Below, piece by piece: positions 1-7,413 of a stretch of DNA of 12,325 nucleotides. The translations under genes and the position numbers were made by a program. Source of the DNA: Nocardioides sp. (lineage in GTDB: Bacteria; Actinomycetota; Actinomycetes; Propionibacteriales; Nocardioidaceae); assembly GCA_029264225.1 (NCBI GenBank), contig JARICB010000124.1:1-12325 (forward strand), written 5' to 3'. The notes beneath the pieces are model-generated. The model ran no database searches and had not been told where the DNA came from. It saw nothing but the letters and a program-made list of their open reading frames with translations. Within the stretch, counting starts at the first letter, position 1, and each line of letters opens with the position of its first letter.

Positions 1-91
1 CGAGGATTCTCCGAATCCGTAAGCCCAGTTCTACCCTCGGACTCACTCGAGCGGAGCCTCCGCTTCCCAAGAACATCCGAGGGATTCGTTG
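1..91 (+). promoter_or_regulatory. ahcY leader with SD-sequestering inverted repeats
   Basis: The leader holds three perfect inverted repeats. GGATTC (4-9) pairs with GAATCC (13-18) around a 3-base loop. AGCGGA (50-55) pairs with TCCGCT (59-64). CCCTCGGA (34-41) pairs with TCCGAGGG (76-83), and this outer stem includes most of the ahcY Shine-Dalgarno GAGGGA (79-84). CGAGG at 1-5 can also pair with CCTCG at 35-39, so segment 34-41 has two competing partners. This is the layout of a translational switch. SAH riboswitches are known upstream of ahcY in some bacteria, but I do not see their conserved core here, and the 5' end lies outside the window. The pairings are seen directly; regulation is inferred. 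Confidence 0.4.
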
Positions 92-1522
92 ATGGACTAC
101 AAGGTTGCAGACCTCAGCCTGGCCGACTTCGGTCGCACCGAGATCACTCTCGCTGAGCACGAGATGCCCGGCCTCATGGCCATGCGTGAACGCTTAGGCA
201 AGGAGAAGCCGCTTGCCGGCGCCCGCATCGCCGGCTCGATCCATATGACCATCCAGACCGCGGTCCTGATCGAGACCCTCGTCGACCTCGGCGCCGAGGT
301 CCGTTGGGCCTCCTGCAACATCTTCTCGACCCAGGACCACGCCGCCGCTGCGGTGGCGGTCGGTCGCGAAGGCACCGTGGAGAACCCGCAGGGTGTCCCC
401 GTCTTCGCCTGGAAGGGCGAGACGCTCGAGGAGTACTGGTGGTGCACCCAGCAGATCCTGATGTGGCCCGAGGGCACGTCCGCCAACATGATCCTCGACG
501 ACGGTGGCGACGCCACCATGCTGGTCCACCTCGGTGTCGAGATGGAGAAGACCGGCGTGGCCCCCGACCCGGCCACCGCGGCCAGCGGCGAGCAGAAGAT
601 CGTCTTCGACGTCCTCAACGCCTCCCTCAAGGAGTCCAGCGACCGTTGGACCCGGATCGCCGGCGAGATCAAGGGCGTTACCGAGGAGACCACCACCGGT
701 GTGCTGCGTCTCTACGACATGATCAAGGAAGGCTCGCTGCTCTTCCCGGCCATCAACGTCAACGACTCGGTGACCAAGTCCAAGTTCGACAACAAGTACG
801 GCTGCCGGCACTCGCTGATCGACGGCATCAACCGCGCCACCGACGTCCTCATCGGCGGCAAGGTCGCGGTCGTCTGTGGCTACGGCGACGTCGGCAAGGG
901 CAGTGCGGAGTCGCTGCGCGGGCAGGGTGCGCGCGTCATCGTGACCGAGATCGACCCCATCTGCGCCCTCCAGGCCGCGATGGACGGCTACCAGGTCGAC
1001 ACCCTCGACAACGTCCTGGACGTGGCCGACATCATCATCACCTCGACGGGCAACAAGGACGTCGTGAGTGTTGAGCAGATGAAGCGGATGAAGCACAACG
1101 CGATCCTGGGCAACATCGGTCACTTCGACAACGAGATCGACATGGCTGGCCTCGAGGCCGACGGTGTCGCCACTCGTAAGAACGTCAAGCCGCAGGTCGA
1201 CGTGTGGACCTTCCCCTCCGGTAACGCGATCATCGTGCTCTCCGAGGGTCGCCTGATGAACCTGGGCAACGCGACCGGCCACCCGTCGTTCGTCATGTCG
1301 AACTCGTTCACCAACCAGGTCCTCGCGCAGATCGAGATCTTCACCAAGCCCGAGCAGTACCCGGTGGGCGTCTACGTGCTGCCCAAGCACCTGGACGAAG
1401 AGGTCGCCCGGCTCCACCTCGACGCCCTCGGTGTGCGGCTGACAACGCTCACCGGTGACCAGGCCTCCTACCTGGGGATTCCGGTCGAGGGACCGTACAA
1501 GGCCGACCAGTACCGCTACTGA
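92..1522 (+). CDS. ahcY: S-adenosyl-L-homocysteine hydrolase (adenosylhomocysteinase)
   Basis: Cytosolic NAD-dependent enzyme that reversibly splits S-adenosylhomocysteine into adenosine and homocysteine, clearing the inhibitor left by SAM-dependent methyltransferases. The 476-residue protein shows the substrate-domain HMTIQTA stretch (His51), [14 protein letters not shown] (about 70-83), the catalytic lysine/aspartate in [14 protein letters not shown] (Lys229, Asp233, Cys238), the NAD-binding loop GYGDVGKGS (263-271) and the C-terminal PYKADQYRY, whose Lys and Tyr reach the cofactor of the neighbouring subunit. It carries the roughly 40-residue insertion (about 145-185) typical of bacterial and plant enzymes, which explains its length over the 432-residue mammalian form. 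I chose ATG at 92 because GAGGGA lies 7 bases upstream; a TTG at 89 would add one residue with poorer spacing. mtrA follows after 14 bases with no terminator visible between, so co-transcription is likely. Function is very secure. Confidence 0.97.
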   Translation: MDYKVADLSLADFGRTEITLAEHEMPGLMAMRERLGKEKPLAGARIAGSIHMTIQTAVLIETLVDLGAEVRWASCNIFSTQDHAAAAVAVGREGTVENPQGVPVFAWKGETLEEYWWCTQQILMWPEGTSANMILDDGGDATMLVHLGVEMEKTGVAPDPATAASGEQKIVFDVLNASLKESSDRWTRIAGEIKGVTEETTTGVLRLYDMIKEGSLLFPAINVNDSVTKSKFDNKYGCRHSLIDGINRATDVLIGGKVAVVCGYGDVGKGSAESLRGQGARVIVTEIDPICALQAAMDGYQVDTLDNVLDVADIIITSTGNKDVVSVEQMKRMKHNAILGNIGHFDNEIDMAGLEADGVATRKNVKPQVDVWTFPSGNAIIVLSEGRLMNLGNATGHPSFVMSNSFTNQVLAQIEIFTKPEQYPVGVYVLPKHLDEEVARLHLDALGVRLTTLTGDQASYLGIPVEGPYKADQYRY

Positions 1523-1536
1523 GACAGAATTGCCCT

Positions 1537-2235
1537 ATGAGCCCTTCTGAGCAGCCCACGAGGGGCAGTGTCTTGGTGGTGGACGACGATTCGTCGCTCG
1601 CCGAGATGCTGTCCATCGTGCTGCGGCAGGAAGGCTTCGAGAGTCGCATCGTGACCCGCGGTGACGAAGCACTCGAGGCCTTCCGCAGTTTCCGTCCGGA
1701 CCTGGTGCTGTTGGACCTGATGCTGCCCGGCAAGGACGGCATCGACGTGTGCAAGGAGATCCGGGCCGAGTCCGGCGTGCCGATCGTCATGCTGACCGCC
1801 AAGAGCGACACGATCGACGTAGTCCTCGGCCTCGAGTCCGGAGCCGACGACTATGTCGTCAAGCCGTTCAAGCCCAAGGAGCTGCTGGCGCGCATCCGGG
1901 CCCGCGTCCGCCACAACGACGTCCCCGCCCAGGAGTCGCTGACCATCGGCGACCTGGTCATCGACGTAGCCGGACATTCGGTGACCCGGGCAACTACCCA
2001 ACTCAACCTGACGCCGCTCGAGTTCGACCTGCTGGTGTGCCTGGCGCGCAAGCCGTGGCAGGTCTTCACCCGCGAGGTGCTGCTCGAGCAGGTCTGGGGC
2101 TACCGGCACAGCGCCGACACCCGGCTGGTCAACGTGCACGTACAGCGGCTGCGGTCCAAGGTCGAACACGACCCGGAGAACCCGGAGATCGTTCTCACCG
2201 TCCGCGGCGTGGGTTACAAGGCAGGTACGGCGTAG
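1537..2235 (+). CDS. mtrA: MtrA, OmpR/PhoB-family response regulator
   Basis: DNA-binding response regulator of the MtrAB two-component system, which in Actinobacteria controls cell-wall metabolism, division, osmotic response and development. The 232-residue protein has an N-terminal receiver domain (about 12-125) with acidic pair Asp16/Asp17, phosphoacceptor Asp60 in LVLLDLMLPGKDG, switch Thr87 and conserved Lys109. A C-terminal winged helix (about 135-230) follows, with LTPLEFDLL, REVLLEQVWGY, the recognition-helix stretch TRLVNVHVQRLRSKVE and the closing TVRGVGYK hairpin. The assignment to MtrA rests on its immediate neighbours mtrB and lpqB. No strong Shine-Dalgarno is seen before ATG 1537, so translation may depend on coupling to ahcY or be inefficient. 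In mycobacteria tmk lies between the SAH hydrolase gene and mtrA; it is absent here. Confidence 0.96.
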   Translation: MSPSEQPTRGSVLVVDDDSSLAEMLSIVLRQEGFESRIVTRGDEALEAFRSFRPDLVLLDLMLPGKDGIDVCKEIRAESGVPIVMLTAKSDTIDVVLGLESGADDYVVKPFKPKELLARIRARVRHNDVPAQESLTIGDLVIDVAGHSVTRATTQLNLTPLEFDLLVCLARKPWQVFTREVLLEQVWGYRHSADTRLVNVHVQRLRSKVEHDPENPEIVLTVRGVGYKAGTA

Positions 2236-2242
2236 GTCGACC

Positions 2243-3871
2243 ATGTCCGCGCCGAAGGCACCCGACACCATCCGCCGGCTCGAACGCACGAGCCATGGCG
2301 TACGTCGCGCCCTGACGTTCTGGCGTCGCTCGGTGCAGGCGCGGGTCGTGGCCAGCACCGTGCTGCTCTCGGCGATCGTGGTCGGGATCGTCGGCGTCTT
2401 CCTGATCCAACAGACCCGTGAGGGGCTGGTGGACAACCGGGTCAGCAAGGTCATCGCCGAGGCGGAGAACGAGACGACCGACGCGCGCAACAAGCTGGGT
2501 TCGGTCCCCGGCACCGACGTCAATGAGGCCGGTCAACAAGACGACCTGGTCGAACCGCTCATTGCCCGGGGCGCCTCCCGCGGCTTCGCCGTGGCCCTCT
2601 CTCCGGCCATCGGCAAAGGCAGCAGCATCTCCGACGGTGGCGCCAAGTTCACCCCCGGCCTCGACCTGACCAGCGTCCCCGAGGGCCTGCAGCGGCACTT
2701 CGACAAGCCGGCGGCGACGGCGTGGACCTTCACCACGATCCGCACCACACGCGACATCACGGGTCTCCCGGAGGGGCCCGGCATCGTAGTGGCCAGCCAG
2801 GTGACGCTCCCGGCCGACAACAGCACCTACACCCTCTACTACCTCTATTCGCTCAGCGAGGAGCGCGGCACGCTCGACCTGGTGGCACAGGCGCTGCTGA
2901 CCGCCGGGGTGCTGCTCCTGTTGCTCGTGGCCGGTCTCGCCTGGGTCGTTGCCCGGCAGGTCGTGACGCCGGTGCGGATGGCGCGGCGGGTCGCAGAACG
3001 ACTGGCTGCCGGCCAGCTCCAGGAGCGGCTGCGAGTCACCGGGGAGGACGACCTCGCCCGGTTGGCGACCTCCTTCAACCAGATGGCCAGCAACCTGCAG
3101 AAGCAGATCCGCCAGCTCGAGGAGCTCAGCCGACTCCAGCGGCGCTTCGTCTCCGACGTCTCGCACGAGTTGCGCACCCCGTTGACGACCGTCCGGATGG
3201 CCGGCGACGTGCTCCACGACGCCCGCTCGAGTTTCGACCCCGGCACCAAACGGGCCGCCGAGCTGCTCCAGACCGAGCTCGATCGGTTCGAGACGCTGCT
3301 GGCAGACCTGCTCGAGATCAGTCGATTCGATGCGGGCGCCGCGGTGCTTGATGCCGATGACGTCGACCTCGTCGATGTGGCCAACCGGGTCGTCGAGTCG
3401 ACGATCGCCCTCGCCGAGGCGCGCGACATCAGGGTCATCGTGGAGAACCCCGGGCACCGCTGCCTGGCCGAGGCCGACGTACGCCGCGTGGAGCGGATCG
3501 TGCGCAACCTGGTCACCAACGCCATCGACCATGCGGAGTCGAGGGACATCCACATCACGGTCGCAGGCGACGAGCACTCGGCCGCCATCGCGGTACGCGA
3601 CCACGGCGTCGGGCTGGGTCCCGGTGAGTCGGCCATGGTGTTCAACCGGTTCTGGCGCGCCGATCCGGCCCGCGCACGCACCAGCGGCGGCACCGGCCTC
3701 GGGCTCTCGATCGCACTCGAGGACACCCACCTGCACGGCGGCTGGCTGCAGGCGTGGGGTCGACCCGGACAGGGCTCCCAGTTCCGGCTGACCTTGGCGC
3801 GCCGACTGAGCCAACCGTTGCGCTACAGCCCGCTGCCGCTCGTACCCGTCAACACGAGCGAGTCGGTATGA
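2243..3871 (+). CDS. mtrB: MtrB, membrane sensor histidine kinase
   Basis: Inner-membrane sensor kinase that phosphorylates MtrA. The 542-residue protein has a basic cytoplasmic N-terminus, a first membrane helix at about 36-56, an extracytoplasmic sensor domain of about 150 residues (57-210), a second membrane helix at about 213-237 and a HAMP linker (about 238-290). The dimerisation domain carries the phosphoacceptor His308 in SHELRTP. The ATP-binding domain has the N-box RNLVTNAIDH (421-430), G1 box DHGVGLG (453-459), F-box-like FNRFWR and G2 box GGTGLGLSI (482-490). All catalytic motifs are intact and the length is typical of the family. It starts 7 bases after mtrA, and its TGA stop overlaps the lpqB start by 4 bases, pointing to one coupled mtrA-mtrB-lpqB unit. 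The C-terminal tail of about 25 residues after the kinase core is low in recognisable motifs. Confidence 0.96.
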   Translation: MSAPKAPDTIRRLERTSHGVRRALTFWRRSVQARVVASTVLLSAIVVGIVGVFLIQQTREGLVDNRVSKVIAEAENETTDARNKLGSVPGTDVNEAGQQDDLVEPLIARGASRGFAVALSPAIGKGSSISDGGAKFTPGLDLTSVPEGLQRHFDKPAATAWTFTTIRTTRDITGLPEGPGIVVASQVTLPADNSTYTLYYLYSLSEERGTLDLVAQALLTAGVLLLLLVAGLAWVVARQVVTPVRMARRVAERLAAGQLQERLRVTGEDDLARLATSFNQMASNLQKQIRQLEELSRLQRRFVSDVSHELRTPLTTVRMAGDVLHDARSSFDPGTKRAAELLQTELDRFETLLADLLEISRFDAGAAVLDADDVDLVDVANRVVESTIALAEARDIRVIVENPGHRCLAEADVRRVERIVRNLVTNAIDHAESRDIHITVAGDEHSAAIAVRDHGVGLGPGESAMVFNRFWRADPARARTSGGTGLGLSIALEDTHLHGGWLQAWGRPGQGSQFRLTLARRLSQPLRYSPLPLVPVNTSESV

Positions 3872-5607
3872 GGCGACGGAGCGCCCGTCTGGGCCTGATT
3901 CTCGGCGCTGTGCTGCTGTTGCCGGCCTGCATCCAGATGCCCAGTGAGGGACCGGTGACCGAAGTCGACAGCGACTCGGTCACCCCTTCCACGCCCGGCA
4001 TCTACTTTGACCCGAAGCCGCCGCAGGCGGGCGAATCGGCCACTGAGATCGTGACGCACTTCCTCGAGGCCATGAAGGCGACACCGGTCAAGACGAGCGT
4101 CGCTCGACAGTTCCTCACACCCGACGCCCAGCGTCGATGGGCGCCGGACAGCGCCGTCATTACCTACGCCGAGCTCGGCGACCCCGTGGGTGACGGGGTC
4201 GAGGTGATGTCGGCGATGACCGGGCTGGAGGAGTACGACGCGCGCGGCGCCTGGCAGCGTTCACGACTACGGAAGACGATGCGCTTCGGCCTGACCTCCG
4301 ACCGGGGCGAGTGGCGCATCGACCAACTGCCCGACGCGCTGATCGTCCCGGAGAGTTGGTTCGAGGATCAGTACCGCCGCGTCTCGCTCTACTTCTTCGA
4401 CCCGACGGTGCGGATCCTCGTCCCCGAGCCGGCCTTCGTCCCCGACGGTGAACAGCAGGCGTCGTCGCTGGTGCGGGGACTGCTCAACGACCCGACCCCC
4501 GACCCCCGGCTGATCCGCACCTTCCTGCCGCCGGGGTTCACCTCCCGGCTCGGCGCGGTGCCGATCACCCCGGCTGGGGTGGCCGAGGTCACGCTGGTGG
4601 GCGACCCCGATGTCCTCGACGAGGCGACCATACAGCGGATCGTGACGCAGTTGGTCTGGACGATGCGTCAGGACACGAGGATCCGCGCGGTGCGACTCAG
4701 CATCGGTGAGGAGGAGCTGAGTCTGCCGGGCGGTGTCACCCAGATCGCTCTGGATGTCGGCAGCGAGTTCGACCCGAACGGAGCCCAGTCGAGCGGAGAC
4801 CTCTTCGGCCTGGTCGAGGGGAAACTGGTCCGCGGCTCGATCGGCTCGCTGCTGGCGACCCCCGGCCCGATGGGGGCCGAACGACTCGGGGTGCGCTCGA
4901 TCGGCGTCAGCCTCCGCGGTGAACGAGTGGCTGGCGTGTCGGGTGACGGTACGGCGCTGCTCGTGGCGCCGGTCGACTCCGAGGGCAGTGCGGTTCAGGT
5001 GGTCAGCGGTGCGCGCGACCTGCTGCCCCCGGCCTGGGACTTCGCCGACCGTATCTGGTTGGCCGATCGGGCCCGGGGAGGGAGCCGGATCAGCGTCGTG
5101 ACCGGCGAGAGCCGCAGGGCTCTCGAGGTGCCCGGGATGAGTGGTCGCGATGTGCGACACCTGTTGGTATCGCGCGACGGCTCCCGACTGGTCGCCGTGA
5201 TCCGCACTGCCAAGGGGGACCGGATCGTGGCGAGCCGGATCCTGCACGATGACGCAGGAGGGGTCCTGCGAGCGACGCAGGCGCAGCTGCTTGACTTCGG
5301 TCCCGAGAACACCACCGGCGTGATCCGCGACATCGCCTGGCGTTCGCCGACGGCGATCTCGGTGCTGACCGACATCACCGACGACCTGTCCGAGGTGGCC
5401 ACGATCTCGGTCGATGGTGCGCCCGGTGAGCTGGCCACCGAGGGCGCCTCCCGACTGCGTGGCGGCACCCGAGAGCTCGTCAGTTCGCCGGTGGAGGGTG
5501 CCGAGGTGTTCGGTCTGGCCCGTGCCTCGGTCGCTGATCTGACGGCGCCGGAGCGACCGGTGGGTCCGTTGCCGAAGCGCTTGGCATCGCTGACCTACGT
5601 CGGCTGA
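3868..5607 (+). CDS. lpqB: LpqB, lipoprotein partner of the MtrAB system
   Basis: Predicted lipoprotein that, from work in mycobacteria, interacts with the extracellular domain of MtrB and tunes MtrA signalling. The 579-residue protein begins MRRRSARLG, followed by a hydrophobic stretch and the lipobox LLPAC with Cys21 as the lipidation site. A GerMN (sporulation/germination) domain occupies about 195-300, around EQQASSLVRGLLNDP and the following conserved FLPPGFT segment. The C-terminal half (about 310-579) is rich in short beta-strand-like repeats and fits the LpqB beta-propeller domain. The ATG at 3868 is chosen over upstream in-frame starts because it overlaps the mtrB stop as ATGA and places the signal peptide at the N-terminus. 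The length is close to the mycobacterial protein (about 583). Identification is secure from order plus domains. Confidence 0.95.
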   Translation: MRRRSARLGLILGAVLLLPACIQMPSEGPVTEVDSDSVTPSTPGIYFDPKPPQAGESATEIVTHFLEAMKATPVKTSVARQFLTPDAQRRWAPDSAVITYAELGDPVGDGVEVMSAMTGLEEYDARGAWQRSRLRKTMRFGLTSDRGEWRIDQLPDALIVPESWFEDQYRRVSLYFFDPTVRILVPEPAFVPDGEQQASSLVRGLLNDPTPDPRLIRTFLPPGFTSRLGAVPITPAGVAEVTLVGDPDVLDEATIQRIVTQLVWTMRQDTRIRAVRLSIGEEELSLPGGVTQIALDVGSEFDPNGAQSSGDLFGLVEGKLVRGSIGSLLATPGPMGAERLGVRSIGVSLRGERVAGVSGDGTALLVAPVDSEGSAVQVVSGARDLLPPAWDFADRIWLADRARGGSRISVVTGESRRALEVPGMSGRDVRHLLVSRDGSRLVAVIRTAKGDRIVASRILHDDAGGVLRATQAQLLDFGPENTTGVIRDIAWRSPTAISVLTDITDDLSEVATISVDGAPGELATEGASRLRGGTRELVSSPVEGAEVFGLARASVADLTAPERPVGPLPKRLASLTYVG

Positions 5608-5669
5608 GGTTCTCCACAGGTCACGGACTGCTGCTTGTCACTCGCCGGGCCTGCTGATGCGATGAGGGA

Positions 5670-6398
5670 ATGCGTGATGCGGCCCTCGACCTGGTGCTCG
5701 GCAGCACCTGCGTCGGGTGCGGCAGATCGGGACGGATGCTGTGTTCGGGCTGTCGAGTGGCGCTGCCCCGGGAACCCCGGGTGCTGTGGCCCTCCCCGGC
5801 GCCGCCCGGGCTGGTGACGCCGTGGTCGGTGGCCGACTACGAAGGTGCGATCCGGGCCATGATCGTCGGACACAAGGACCGCGCCCAGTTCGCCTTCCGT
5901 CACGTGCTGGCGGACCTGCTGACGGTCGCGATCAGGGCGGCGGCCCTACCGACTCCCGGACCAGTCGTCCTGGTCCCGGTGCCCTCGCGTCCCGGCTCTG
6001 CCAGACGACGTGGTCACGATCCGCTGGGCACTCTGATCCGGTTGGCGGTGCGCACCCTGCGCCGCGAGGGCTACGACGCCGCGTCGGCCGCGATCCTTGT
6101 CTCGAGTCGACGCGTCGTCGACCAGGCCGGGCTGACGGCACTCGAACGAGCCACCAACCTGTCCGGGTCGATGAGTTGCCCGTCGCTGCGCCTGGCCGGC
6201 CTCGCACGTCGTCGTAGCCATGCCCGACTGGTGGTGTGCGACGACGTCCTGACCACCGGTGCGACGGTCTCCGAGGCGCAGCGAGCGCTTGCCGTCGTAG
6301 GGCTGACACCGGTCGCGATCGCCACGATCGCGGCCACCCGGCGCCGGAATCTGGACCAAAGCACGAGAATACTTTGGGTTCCACCGCAGACGGGCTAG
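5670..6398 (+). CDS. comF: ComF family phosphoribosyltransferase-like protein
   Basis: Cytosolic protein of the ComF/GntX family. It is related to phosphoribosyltransferases; ComF is needed for DNA uptake in naturally competent bacteria, but its reaction is not known and a role in DNA uptake here is unproven. The 242-residue protein has an N-terminal zinc-ribbon-like pair, CVGC (14-17) and CSGC (25-28), a conserved middle part (YEGAIRAMIVGHKDR; VLVPVPSRPGSARRRG) and the C-terminal PRPP-binding signature VVCDDVLTTGAT (188-199). An in-frame stop at 5655 rules out a longer protein. GAGGGA at 5664-5669 touches the ATG directly, a poor spacing, so the real start could be GTG at 5694, which keeps both cysteine pairs. 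It lies 62 bases after lpqB; comF also sits near lpqB, hpf and secA in mycobacteria. Nothing notable was seen in the 62-base gap. Confidence 0.9.
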   Translation: MRDAALDLVLGSTCVGCGRSGRMLCSGCRVALPREPRVLWPSPAPPGLVTPWSVADYEGAIRAMIVGHKDRAQFAFRHVLADLLTVAIRAAALPTPGPVVLVPVPSRPGSARRRGHDPLGTLIRLAVRTLRREGYDAASAAILVSSRRVVDQAGLTALERATNLSGSMSCPSLRLAGLARRRSHARLVVCDDVLTTGATVSEAQRALAVVGLTPVAIATIAATRRRNLDQSTRILWVPPQTG

Positions 6399-6401
6399 CG
6401 T
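6374..6401 (+). promoter_or_regulatory. candidate promoter for the leader RNA / hpf
   Basis: TTGGGT (6374-6379) and TAGCGT (6396-6401) are spaced by 16 bases and resemble a housekeeping sigma -35/-10 pair. The -10 keeps the TA and the final T; the -35 keeps TTG. The -10 overlaps the comF stop codon TAG (6396-6398), so transcription would begin near 6408, just past the gene. That would give the following gene a leader of about 330 bases. This is a pattern match only. Confidence 0.35.
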
Positions 6402-6407
6402 CTGGTC

Positions 6408-6660
6408 ATGGAGTCCGTCCGGGTCCGTGGTTGCGTCGTCGGAGCCGGTGCCAGCGCGCACCAGTTCCGGGGGCAAGCCGATGCCAGTCGCAGGCGAAAC
6501 GGTCCACGTAAGGCTGGAGACAGCCGATCACGGTGCGGCTTAGAGGTAAGTCCTGCCTCGATGTCGTCGTCAGATACGGCGGCACGCGGGAGAGGGCCGG
6601 TAGTGACATGCAAGTTGCGAAAGCTCCCGCAGGCGATTGTGGGGACGAAGACCAGGTCGG
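6408..6660 (+). ncRNA. candidate raiA-motif structured RNA upstream of hpf
   Basis: This lies in a 338-base gene-free stretch (6399-6736) between comF and hpf. It shows dense pairing signals. CGCACC (6457-6462) pairs with GGTGCG (6532-6537). GGCA (6472-6475) pairs with TGCC (6482-6485). GGCTG (6512-6516) pairs with CAGCC (6521-6525) across a GAGA tetraloop of the GNRA type. GCGGGAG (6586-6592) pairs with CTCCCGC (6624-6630). Purine-rich unpaired segments such as GTAAGG, GGTAAG and GCGAAAG are spread between the stems, as in complex folded RNAs. The raiA RNA motif is a roughly 200-base non-coding RNA of Firmicutes and Actinobacteria named for its position upstream of raiA/hpf genes; position, size and character fit. 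I could not compare it with the family consensus, so the boundaries are approximate and the name rests on context. Confidence 0.6.
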
Positions 6661-6724
6661 CCGGGCGGATTCCATCTCACCCTGCCAACAGAGGTCAGGC
6701 GTGGGCGCTCAGTAGCCCTGCTAC

Positions 6725-6731
6725 AAGGAGG
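6725..6731 (+). promoter_or_regulatory. strong ribosome binding site of hpf
   Basis: AAGGAGG lies 5 bases before ATG 6737. It is the best Shine-Dalgarno I saw before any start in this window and fixes the hpf start. It suggests efficient translation once the mRNA is made, so control of hpf would act mainly on transcription or through the upstream RNA. Confidence 0.8.
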
Positions 6732-6736
6732 TTCAC

Positions 6737-7357
6737 ATGGATGTTGTGGTCAATGGACGGCACTGTGAGGTGTCGGACCGGTTCCGTGAACATGTGTCGG
6801 AGAAGCTGACTCGACTCGAGAAGCACGATCATCGGATCATCCGGGTCCAGGTCGAGGTCGAGCAGGAACGCAACCCGCGACAACATGATCGAGCCGTGCG
6901 GGTAGAGCTGACCGCCTTCTCCAAGGGGCCAGTCATCCGGGCCGAGGCTGCAGCCGACGACAAGATGGGAGCCCTCGACCTGGCCATCGACAAGATGGCC
7001 TCCCAGATGCGCCGCGCCGCCGACCGGCGTCGCGTGCACCGTGGCCGCCGTACGCCACTGTCGGTCGCCGAGGCACTCGCGGCCAGCGCCGACACCGCGC
7101 TGGCCGAGGAGGAGACCCCCGATGAACAGGTCGCCGAGCGCCAGGTGGGACCCATCACGGTCACCGGCGACGGCCCACTCGTCGTGCGGGAGAAGTCGCA
7201 CGCGGCCACCCCGATGACCCTCGACACCGCTCTCTACGAGATGGAACTGGTCGGCCATGACTTCTTTCTCTTCGTGGACAAGGAGAGCGAGCGGCCCTCG
7301 GTGGTCTATCGACGACGGGGCTACGACTACGGCGTGATCTCGCTCGACCTGGGCTGA
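6737..7357 (+). CDS. hpf: long-form ribosome hibernation promoting factor (HPF/RaiA)
   Basis: Ribosome-associated protein that binds the decoding region of the 30S subunit and, in the long form, joins 70S ribosomes into inactive 100S dimers during stationary phase or stress. The 206-residue protein has an N-terminal S30AE fold (about 1-100: MDVVVNGRHCEVSDRFREHV, then alternating strands and a basic helix MRRAADRRRVHRGRR). A variable acidic linker follows (about 105-148, with EEETPDEQ). The C-terminal dimerisation domain (about 149-203) contains REKSHAATPMTLDTALYEM, DFFLFVD and VVYRRRGYDYGVISL, the hallmark of the long form. The start is fixed by AAGGAGG. It sits downstream of the candidate structured RNA and 49 bases before an orphan response regulator. 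Family and function are secure; the gene name could equally be raiA. Confidence 0.96.
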   Translation: MDVVVNGRHCEVSDRFREHVSEKLTRLEKHDHRIIRVQVEVEQERNPRQHDRAVRVELTAFSKGPVIRAEAAADDKMGALDLAIDKMASQMRRAADRRRVHRGRRTPLSVAEALAASADTALAEEETPDEQVAERQVGPITVTGDGPLVVREKSHAATPMTLDTALYEMELVGHDFFLFVDKESERPSVVYRRRGYDYGVISLDLG

Positions 7358-7375
7358 CACGCGCGAAGAGGAGAC

Positions 7376-7413
7376 CGGTCACGCCCGCGTCTGTCATGAT
7401 GCGGGCGTGACCG
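7376..7413 (+). repeat. perfect 13-bp inverted repeat spanning the response-regulator start
   Basis: CGGTCACGCCCGC (7376-7388) and GCGGGCGTGACCG (7401-7413) are exact reverse complements separated by 12 bases. The right arm contains the GTG start codon (7407-7409) of the next gene. CATGAT (7395-7400), between the arms, sits where a -10 element would be if transcription began at that GTG (leaderless). The repeat could be an operator, an RNA hairpin that hides the start codon, or a terminator-like hairpin after hpf; no T-run follows it. Confidence 0.7.

Noticed and set aside
1..91. A classical SAH riboswitch before ahcY
   Set aside because: The conserved core expected for the known class is not visible in the available bases; only generic pairing can be supported.
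2195..3814. A 539-codon open frame on the - strand opposite mtrB
   Set aside because: Same composition effect; no recognisable motif, and it overlaps a complete histidine kinase.
3754..3867. A longer lpqB starting upstream inside mtrB
   Set aside because: It would put 38 residues before the signal peptide. The ATG at 3868 gives a proper lipoprotein signal and a 4-base overlap with mtrB.
5620..5641. Two GTCAC repeats between lpqB and comF as a possible MtrA site
   Set aside because: The copies are 17 bases apart, not the close direct-repeat spacing I associate with MtrA sites, and short GTCAC words are frequent in this sequence.
6408..6809. A 133-codon + strand frame (ATG 6408) across the comF-hpf gap
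   Set aside because: It runs into hpf in another frame, has no family resemblance and no ribosome binding site, and lies over the structured RNA candidate.
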